Source: Crocodylus rhombifer
Taxonomy: Eukaryota; Chordata; Crocodylia; Crocodylidae
Assembly (NCBI GenBank): GCA_038503035.1
Contig: JAVSML010025166.1
Coordinates: forward strand, 434,001-498,000
DNA length: 64,000 nt
Direction of reading: 5' to 3'
Shown here: one piece after another, positions 56,297 through 64,000 of the stretch
Layout of the letters: every line of letters starts with the position of its first letter
Numbering within the stretch: the first letter of the stretch is position 1
The notes under the pieces: generated by a model
What the model was told of the DNA's origin: nothing
Databases searched by the model: none
Seen by the model: the letters and a program-made list of their open reading frames with translations, nothing else
Position numbers and translations under genes: made by a program

Positions 56297-57845
56297 CTAT
56301 ACAGGAATAAAACATGCCCTTTTTTGTATACTTCTGTATTCCATGAAGGTGTCCTGAATTTCTCTTCATGCCCCATCTGTAATCTGTAGGAATTAGCAAT
56401 CTCCTTTTAAATAGTGTGTGAAACCATCAAGTGGTTCTCACTGTTTCCCTGTTTCAAAATCTATCAGATATCTGCAAGAGCAGCTATACACATTTATATA
56501 ACTAGGCTTTGCATATTGTGTACTGTATATTGTTATCTGGACTTATATGCTTCATTTCTGTATTGTTTGCAGGTTAAAGAAGAAAACTGTTCCCTTTTCC
56601 TAGTCTCCAGAATTATTTTGCCCTTTAGGTTTTACTGGAAGTTCTATAAAATGACAGCACAAGAGCCAAGAGAGTGAAAGTGAATAACTAAAAGGGGAAA
56701 AGGACTTTAGTTAACCTGTTAAAAAAACCTTTTGCTTGCTTGCCTTTTTTAAATACTCATTTCCATGTCTAGTTAACATCTTGGATAAATAAGTGTTATC
56801 CAAGATCTTGTGTGGCCATGGAAATTAAAGGAAGACATACAAAAAATTCTGCCATTCCTTTCCTTTCCTTTAATGCACTAGAACACAGTGAACATTTAGG
56901 AAATCTCCCAGAAGATATACAGCAAACCCAGAGCAGAAAGGACCTGCTTTTTAAAAAATAAGAATAAGATAAATGGCATGCAATAACTAAAACGTGAAAA
57001 AAAAATTACCTTGAAGTCATTTTTATATATAAAATACTAATTTGAAAAAAAAAGCACAAAGCCAATTAAAATAATCTTTATAAAAATCTCCTTTAATGTA
57101 CATGATATAAGCCACTGTCTGGAATATTTTTTCCATCCACTCTCCTTCCAGGACAGCATCTAAGGCTGCACTTACACCTGGGCTTGCTCAGTCCTCTATT
57201 TTCTTTTGTGTTTCCCCAAACCACTTTATATTAGCTGTAAGAAAAATATATCACAAAATAAAAAATAATTTTGCTTTTTGTTGATCTCAGAAGCTGGGTG
57301 GGAGACATATCAGCATATCTTTTTGAAGACACAATGAAGGGAAAATGTTTCTACAAACAAAATGCAGCTTATGGTCCCCCAGAAAATCATTTCATGCAGA
57401 AACCCAAAACCTTGGGTACCACTGTAAATCTTGAAAGCATAATTTAGCTTGTGGCATCCTTGGATCATCTTAATCAGCATTGTACTTGGAGAGGAAAAAT
57501 TGTATTAAATTTGGTGTCACATGTCTACATAGGCTACAAAGTTTATTCTTTCCTCTGTGCATGCATTTGTGTTTTTAAATGATAAATGTTGCTTTGTATT
57601 TAATGGGAGGCAAAGGAGAGTGGGGTAAGGAAAGCATGAGCTATGGAGACTAGGAGAGAGAGAACTAAAAAGAGTGTTGAAAAAAACAACCCCTCTTGTT
57701 TTAGTTTGTACACTCTCAATATAAAATCTTTCTAAGCAACTGGAAAAGGGAACTGTCAGTGGGTCCATCAAGTATCCCCTCTATCCTCATAATTCCCACC
57801 TGCCACGACATAGATCTTAAAGAAATGAAATAAGGAGGAAGTGGT
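56297..57845. other. No recognisable feature
   Basis: AT-rich spacer. Short open frames at 56414-56677 (+) and 57517-57771 (-) carry no motif. Confidence 0.45.
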
Positions 57846-58683
57846 TGTTACAGGAGGAAGTACCCGTGGGAAGTACCACGCTGAAATAAATTTACTTTTA
57901 GTGTTTTTATTCAATAGTTCGCTGTTGTTAACAGGAAACTCCCCTTTGTGGGAGATTGCTGTCCAAAGGGTTAATCTCGGGGTCTGCAGCCTCCTGGCCA
58001 GCCCCCGTTCTCATGTTACAGTCCATGGAAGCCGTGCGCCTTTATCTGATTACCCTATTAGCGGCTTGTTATGGCCGTGGTTAGTCCTATCATTGCCACT
58101 AATGAGTCAATTAGCGGCTTGTTACAGCCGCCGCCTGTGGCTTTCTCTGGCACAGCCAGCAGGCAGGCTCTGTGGCTCTCCCCTGACCTCCTGATCCCCA
58201 GTGTCCTGCTCTCCTTGCGGGGGGGGGGGGCCTAGAGTCACCTAGACTCTTCAGGGATCTGGGTAGGAGTACTCTCCCTTCCTCTCGCCACCTTTTTGAC
58301 TCACCGTAGCCTCCCTGATCTTTGATGTCAGCCTCTGTTCCAGCCCACGGTGAGGGTCCACTTCTCCCTGCACTCGCCGCCATTCCTGTTGAGTCAAGGT
58401 CAGCTGGTGTCTGGGTTCCGGGATCCCTTTGCTCCCTCTGATCCTGAGTCAGGTCTCACTTTCCCGATCCTTCTCTCTGGAGGCTCTCTCTCTGGCAGTG
58501 CCTCTCTGTGCTCTCCACTGTGGTGGCAGGAGGTGTCCCTCCTCCTCTTTCTCTTCACCTTATCCCCTGGAGTCTAGTCGCCATTGGCTTCTTAAGGGCC
58601 GGGGCCCACCCACCTCATGGGGTAATTATTTCTGGTTGCCCCTGTTCCCTTAGCAACAGGGTCTCAATGGAGACCCTGTTACA
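57846..58683 (-). mobile_element. Probable solo LTR, CpG-richer than its surroundings
   Basis: Read on the minus strand it opens TGTAACAGG and closes CCTGTAACA, with TG..CA ends. An AATAAA signal lies ~65 bp before its 3' end (near 57913-57918) and a CCAAT box near 58590. It starts with a perfect 11-bp hairpin (58655-58665 with 58670-58680). CpG is denser than in the neighbours. No matching target-site duplication was seen at these exact ends; a direct repeat TGTTACAGGA occurs at 57846-57855 and 58677-58686 instead. A CpG-rich regulatory region is an alternative. Confidence 0.45.
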
Positions 58684-59664
58684 GGAACAATACTTCACTC
58701 TCTACATTCCTCTCTCCTGAACTCAGATTATAAAGTAATGGAGTTAACAAAGGAAAAGAACAATGAAAAAGCCACAGCAATAGAAATAACAGGTTTTACA
58801 TTATGCCCTGAATGAATCTCTCCAGTGCATACATTTAAAAAATTAAGACAGAGATATCAGAATGTTATGTAACAGAAAAAGACAGCAGAGAAACTGAAGT
58901 TATCAGATGAAACAAGGCAAGAATGAGGTCTGAGAAGGAATTCCAAGGAACACAATATCTTGTACCCCAGCATGGTGGAGCAATGTGAGAAAAAGTGAAG
59001 GTAGGAGGAGGAGACAAAGGGAAGCATGGAATGTGAAGAGAGGATAAACTATGAGCAGTAGATGGGGGTCCATACAGTAGTCTAAGCAAGGGAGACCCTG
59101 TCATAGGAGTTCTATGCAAATAGCAAACTTCTCACGTTTCTAGAACCAGATGCAATTCATTCTAGTTTTAGCATAGTCATTTCTATAACCAAAACTTCTA
59201 AAGGAGCGATCATATTCACAAGCAAGGTAAGACTCATTTAAGCTGTTCTGTCTGGCAGATGGGTCTCTCTGTCTTCTGATATTACCTGTTGCATTCTAGC
59301 TAGGGTGGTTTCCAAGGTGAGGACTGATTTCACATACTTTCCTCTTCCCATTGGGGAAATGCTGGATCATCAAAGTCAACAACAAAACTCCCGTGCATTT
59401 CAAGGGGGAAGGGTTTCATTTCCTTTGCATTTTCCAAAGGTCATTTTTAGGTTTACTATCCTATTACTTGATATTTAAATTCTGATGTAGTTGATAAACC
59501 TTCTGCTGTCCCCATAGTTTATCACAAAATGCACAGGTTTTAGTGCTAGTAGAATTTTCATTCCTTTCTGTTGTCAAAAATCCTCATCTTAAATGAAAGT
59601 GATCTTTCTACTGTGAGTGTTTGCTTACATCTTCTCTAGAAACACTTTGTCCAGATGTCCTGGG
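58684..59664. other. No recognisable feature
   Basis: AT-rich spacer between the probable LTR and the next CR1. Confidence 0.45.
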
Positions 59665-59679
59665 GCTGGTTTTGTTCAA

Positions 59680-60128
59680 GAGCTTCACCAATGCTTCACC
59701 AATGGTGTCATAGAGTGCATCCTCAGCAAGTCTACAGATGACACCAAGCTGGGGGGAATAGTAGATACATTGGAGGGTAAGGTTGGGATTCAGAGACACC
59801 TAAACAAATTGCAGCATTGGAGCAAAAGAAATCTCATGAGGTTCAGTAAGGACAAATGCAAAGTTCTGCATTTAGGATGGAACAATCCCATGCACTGGTA
59901 TAGCCTGGGGACTGACTGGCTAAACAGCAGCTTTACAGAAAAGGACCTGGGGCTTAAGGTGACCAAGAAGGCTAATGGCATACTTGGTTGCATTGGTAGG
60001 AGTGTTGCCACCAAATCAAGGGAAGTGATTATTTCCTTCTATTCAGCACTGGTGAGGCCACATCTGGAGTACCGTGTTCAGTTTTGGGCCCCCTGCTACA
60101 GAAAGGGTGAGAACAAATTGGAGACAAG
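59680..60128 (+). pseudogene. CR1 (subfamily 3) RT fragment
   Basis: TDDTKLGGIVDTLEGKVGIQRHLNKLQHWSKRNLMRFSKDKCKVLHLGWNN, EKDLGLKVTKKANGILGCIGRSVATKSREVIISFYSALVRPHLEYRVQFWAP. The active-site box keeps both Asp residues (TDD for ADD) and this half is open, but it stops at the insertion at 60129. Confidence 0.85.
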
Positions 60129-61134
60129 TGTGAGTGTGAGGAGAGAGAAAAGCCCCAGGGAAGTAAAATGGCTCCACCTGTATTGCAAAGAACTCCACAG
60201 GGCTCCTGCTTCACGTGGTGTTTCAGGAGGGGAGGGGGAGCCAGTCAGAACTCCAGGATAAAAGGAGATGTGGGACAGGAAAAAAGGGAACACAGGAAAC
60301 CAGAAGAGACTGACTCAGGCGGCGAGATGGCAGAGAGAGCAGGAGGTGCTGAGGAAGCAAGGGAGACCGGGCTTAAGGGAAGCAACTCCGTGGACGGAGC
60401 TTCCGGGGCAGAGAACCCAGAAGGAAAGGCCCGGAGAGAAACAGAAACTGCCAGGAGGCAGATAGAAGGACCGTAAAGACCCTAATAGCAGGGCTGAAGA
60501 AGAAGCGTACTGCAAAGTTAGGACTATAATGGCAGAAGAAATGCCAGTTTATTTTTTTGTCTTTTTGTTAGGGTGAGAGGAAAATTACCCAGATAGTGTG
60601 TTGGCAACTATCAGGACAATAAGCTAGGAAGACTGGCTAGGATTACTGGCAGCTCTGTGCCAGGTTCCAGACAGGCGAGGTACAACTGGGCCCATCAGGG
60701 ATACTGATTGGCAGGACCTAGAAACCCAAGGAGCATCTCTTCTTTTACTCAAAGGCCGATTGCAGAGATAACTGAATTACCACTCAGTGGAATGGGCGAG
60801 GGTGTAGGGGTTGGTGGAGCCCTCAATACACTAGGACAAATTGCAAGAGCCCAAAGCATTTAGACCCACACGCCCCAGCATTCTATTTTTTCCCATAACA
60901 TCAAGTTGTGGCAAATGAGATTGCGGATGTGTGGGAGGGGCCAGCAAGACATCGTGGTAAACTTTGGCTCGTTAGCTGAGGTGCTACAACTGTTTTGGTG
61001 TAGAAGATAGAGTAAAAAGAGAAGAAACTGTTCAGGCAAGTGATGAGCTCCAGACATTGACAACACCTAGGTCAATAGAGACAAGCCTATACCACAGATA
61101 GGGGTGGGACTTTTGGGGTGAGAGCCCACCATTG
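60129..61134. mobile_element. Unclassified insertion in the old CR1 (about 1.0 kb)
   Basis: The CR1 reads across when it is removed. The flanks GACAAG (60123-60128) and GACAAC (61135-61140) are a near-perfect 6-bp duplication. It begins TGTGAGTG and has a TATA-like GGATAAAAGG near 60257. No coding is recognised, although 60168-60476 is open. LTR-like, but no clear CA end, so the class is open and ends are accurate only to a few bases. Confidence 0.5.
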
Positions 61135-61286
61135 GACAACAATCCAATGGATGACAAGGAAATGGTTAGGGGGCTGGCATGCATCACTACTGAGGAGAGG
61201 CTGAAGGAACTGGGTTTATTTAATCTAGAGAAGAGAAGACTGAGAAGGGGATTTAATAGCAGCCTTCTACTACCTGAAAGGTGGTT

Positions 61287-62196
61287 TGACAGGGGTAGTT
61301 GGACAAGGCTGGTCACAATATTGGCATGCCCACCTGTCTAGGGCAGTCCACCCTGCCTCTCCTGCCACGTCTTTCACGTTTCCAAAAGTAGGTTTCTATA
61401 TGAGGGAGGCTACTCATGTGGTTGCCCTGATGCCAAGCATGAAATACACGGCTCCAAATCTTCCTTTATACCATGCCCTGTGCTTTGCAGATGGCATCCA
61501 AAATCACTTCCAACTCCCCCAGCCCCATAGCTGGGCTACACTCGGTCTACACTTGGCCTCAGGTGTCCTCAGACATATATTGGCCTCTCCACCCCCTTCA
61601 CTGGAGCCACAACTGGGCTCCTGGCCTTTATGTCCCTTGGGCCTCAGGCCCCAGTCAGTGGACCTCAGCCCTTTTCTCAGGCCATGCTCAATGGGCCTGG
61701 ACCCTGTGCTTTTCTTCTGTGGTGTGACTCCCCTACCCTTTCCCCTCCATGGGTTACCCACAAGGCAGTGGGGGCTGAGGCTATACAGCACACAATCCTG
61801 TCCTTTCACTGAGGAGGCAAAGGTGTGGAATTTCCTGGAGACTGTCCCATCACAGGCAGCCCCACTACACCATCTAGCCCCAGTAGGGTGCAGTTTCAGC
61901 TCTTACCCAGGACCACATGAACCTTCCCCATCCCCATAGTTCCTACCCTGACTGCCAGATGTTCTGGTAGCTCCTGCTTTCAGGCTGTACAATGTTGTTT
62001 CACTGGCTCCCTAGATGTAACTGATGGCTCAGCTCCGAGGACTTGGGCTTATACCCTGGCCACCCGGCCCTCATCCAATCTGGGGGCTCTCTTATGGTCA
62101 TGTGATTGCCTAATTGGGCCTAACTGTGCCTGCTGGCTGCTCCACAGCCTGCTTAAGCCCCTTAAAGTGGCAGACAGCAAAGATGACCTGCCACAT
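61287..62196. mobile_element. Unclassified, LTR-like insertion in the old CR1 (910 bp)
   Basis: Flanked by a perfect 6-bp direct repeat GTGGTT (61281-61286 and 62197-62202), and the CR1 continues on both sides. On the minus strand it reads TGTGGCAGG...CCCCTGTCA, with TG..CA ends offset by one base, and has a GGGTATAAG box near 62050. No AATAAA was seen. The GC-rich open frame 61286-61939 (217 codons, +) shows no domain and begins in the CR1 flank, so I do not treat it as a gene. Confidence 0.55.
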
Positions 62197-62461
62197 GTGG
62201 TTCCAAAGACAGTGATAGCTAGATTGTTTTCAGTGGTGGCAAATGATGGAACAAAGAGCAACGGCTTCAAGTTGAAGCAAAGGAGGTTTAGGTTAGCTAG
62301 TAGGAAAAGCTCTCTCACTAAGAGGTAGTAAAACACGGGAACAAGTTACCCAGAGAGGTTGTGGAATTTCTATCCTTGGAGGTTTTTAAGACCCAGCTGG
62401 ACAAAGCTTTGACTGGGATGATCTAGCTGGGTATGGGTCTGCTATGAGCAGGAGGTTTCAT

Positions 62462-64000
62462 TGATTTGATAGATTTCTAGAGTTGGGAGGGACTTGTTGG
62501 ATCATTATGTCCAACCCTCTGTTGCAGGAAGGAAAGAGCACTGGGGTTAGGTAACCCCAGCCAGATGCCTGTCTAATCTCCTCTTGAACATCTCCAGGGT
62601 AGGGGAAAGCACCACCTCCCTTGGGACCCCATTCCATATTTTGGCAACCCTTACCATAAAGAATTTCTTCCTTATGTCCAATCTAAATCTGTTCTCCTTC
62701 AGCTTGTGGTCATTATTTCTAAAAACCCCAAAGGGCGCCCTGGTAAACAGAGTGTCCCCTATTCCCTGCTGGCCCCCCAATGAGTTTGTAGGCAGCCACC
62801 AGATCGCCTCTCAGCTTTCTCTTGTGGAGGCTGAAGAGATTCAGATTCCTCAGTCTATCTTCATAGAGTCTTACCTGCAGGCCCTCAACCATATGAGTAG
62901 CCCTTCTCTGAACCCTCTCAAGGTTATGCACATCCCTTTTGAAGTGCGATACACAAAACTGGATGCAGTACTCTATCTGTAGCTTTACAATTGCTGCATA
63001 GAGGGGAATTATCACTTTCCTAGACCTGCTCATGATGCTCCTGCTGATGCAAGAAAGAGTGTGGTTAGCCTTGCTCATTACCTCATCACACTGGTGACTC
63101 ATTCATTTTTGCATCAACCAGGAATCCAAGATCTCTTTCCACAGTTGCCGTACTCAGAATGGTACCCCCCAGTCTATAGGTGTGTTGGAGATTCTTTCTC
63201 CCCAGGTGCAACACCTTGCATTTATCCTTGCTGAATTGCATGCTATTCTGATCTGCCCACTTCCCCAGTCTGTTCAAATCTGCCTGAATTCACTCCCTGT
63301 CCTCTAGTGTGTTTACTATACCCCATAGTTTAGTGTCACCTGTGAATTTGGACAAGGTACTTTCAATACCTTCATTCAAATCACTGATGAAGATATTAAA
63401 CAGTACTGGTCCAAGAACAGAGCCTTGGGGGACACCGCTGCCCACATCCCTTCAGGGAGAAACTGACTCATTCACTACCACTCTCCTGTAAGCCAGTTTT
63501 TCACCCACCTTATTGTGAAAAGATCCACATCACAGCTACTCACTTTACTCATAAGAATTGGGTGTGATACTGTGTCAAAATACTTTTAAAATCCAGATGA
63601 ATAGTATCTACTTCCTCCCCTGCATCTAAGCACTTTAAGCTGGTCTCTTTTTAGGACAAGGTCACAGTCAGGCAGGATCTGCCTCCTATAAACCCATGCT
63701 GGTTGCCCCTCACCATTGTGTTACCTGCTGGCCCCCTGCAAATGTGATCCTTTACGATTTTTTCTAAGGTCTTGCTGAGAATAGAGCTGAGGTTAACTGG
63801 CCTATAATTACTTGGGTACTCCTTCCTCCCCTTCTTGAAGATAGGGATCACGCTGGCCCTTTTCCAGTCCTCTGAGACTTGTCCCAAGGGCCACAAGTGC
63901 TCAAACAGCTGTACCAGTGGTTCTTCCATATCATTGGCCAATTCCTTTAGTACCCTTGGGTGAAGATCATCGGGGCCTACTGACTTAAATAAGTCCAACC
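62462..64000 (-). mobile_element. CR1 LINE (subfamily 4), continuing past the right edge
   Basis: The 3' tail is at the left ('gatttgatagatttctagagttggg') and the element runs rightward beyond the window on the minus strand. Its 3' end resembles the small CR1 at 7367-7842, so the two are likely the same subfamily. It starts within ~10 bases of the end of the older CR1, tail to tail. Confidence 0.9.
62547..63998 (-). pseudogene. CR1 ORF2 relic (subfamily 4): RT and C-terminal domain, partial
   Basis: Minus-strand order: KSVGPDDLHPRVLKELANDMEEPLVQLFEH, VSEDWKRASVIPIFKKGRKEYPSNYRPVNLSSILSK and RGNQHGFIGGRSCLT (63998-63651). A decayed palm follows, then NRLGKWADQNSMQFSKDKCKVLHLGRKNLQHTYRLGG (63277-63086), SHQCDEVMSKANHTLSCISRSIMSRSRKVIIPLYAAIVKLQIEYCIQF (63102-62719) and the C-terminal NNDHKLKENRFRLDIRKKFFMVRVAKIWNGVPREV ending in DRHLAGVT (62780-62547). 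The active-site box near 63330-63350 reads FTGDTKLWG, so one catalytic Asp is lost. Several frame changes are present. Confidence 0.9.

Larger units (their letters stand above)
59665..62470 (+). mobile_element. Older CR1 LINE (subfamily 3) split by two insertions
   Basis: Pieces 59665-60128, 61135-61286 and 62197-62470 follow one another in the standard CR1 3' end: RT end, then 'gaggagaggctgaaggaactgggtttatttaatctagagaagagaagactgagaaggg', then 'ttttcagtggtggcaaatgatggaacaaagagcaacgg' and 'gaggtttttaagacccagctggacaaagctttgactgggatgatctagc'. Its sequence is clearly different from the younger CR1 copies and is the most diverged LINE here. Confidence 0.8.

Noticed and set aside
61286..61939. 217-codon frame as a gene
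   Set aside because: Its start lies in CR1 sequence and it runs into a GC-rich insertion. No domain is recognisable and the minus-strand frames there are similarly open.
1..64000. A new multi-gene or defence-like system
   Set aside because: All protein-like frames match retroelement or transposase debris. There are no operon-like clusters, CRISPR repeats or conserved small RNAs that I can see.

Overview
This window is vertebrate, intron-scale or intergenic DNA with no convincing host gene. It is AT-rich background filled with retroelements. The dominant repeats are CR1 LINEs, with 3' tails of the '..ctatgaatctatga' type, RT cores of the FADDTK type and an ORF1 carrying an SGNH esterase relic. 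Alongside them are class I (gamma-type) endogenous retrovirus (ERV) pieces, long LTR-like elements with TG..CA ends, and hAT DNA-transposon remnants. Abundant CR1 plus class I ERVs point to a sauropsid. I infer a crocodilian or turtle rather than a bird or mammal, but the species cannot be proven from sequence alone. There is no operon, CRISPR array, rRNA or tRNA that I can support.

Layout: 1-1705 is the 3' end of a gamma-type ERV (integrase end, broken env, polypurine tract, 3' LTR). 3110-3900 is a minus-strand CR1 with an internal deletion. 4526-9540 is a three-level nest: a long LTR (family D, minus) holds a second long LTR (family A, plus), which holds a minus-strand CR1. 9596-9790 is a CR1 tail. 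10318-11610 is a GC-rich repeat with a second copy at 52880-53990. 12280-12900 is a decayed hAT transposase. 16615-17330 is an old LINE remnant carrying a non-autonomous hAT. 17390-17860 is a CR1 RT piece. 18210-23335 is a long CR1 (ORF1 esterase, endonuclease, RT) split by a family D LTR. 23335-29480 shows nothing recognisable. 32329-39350 is a CR1 carrying a second CR1 and a family A LTR. 43805-46690 is the most complete CR1 ORF2 relic (minus). 48356-48835 and 54147-55165 are two copies of an unclassified repeat. 52010-52874 is a truncated family A LTR. 55874-56296 is a second non-autonomous hAT. 57846-58683 is a probable solo LTR (minus). 59665-62470 is an older CR1 split by two insertions. 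62462-64000 is a minus-strand CR1 running off the window.

The content is best read as a history of insertions rather than as cooperating genes. Every open frame that matches a known protein is retroelement or transposase debris broken by stops and frameshifts. The most notable points are the stacked insertions with readable target-site duplications and the paired empty sites. Also notable are two long LTR families (A and D) that differ in sequence but share the same layout: a TATA box about 330-345 bp ahead of AATAAA, then 640-950 bp of downstream sequence. No new functional system was found.
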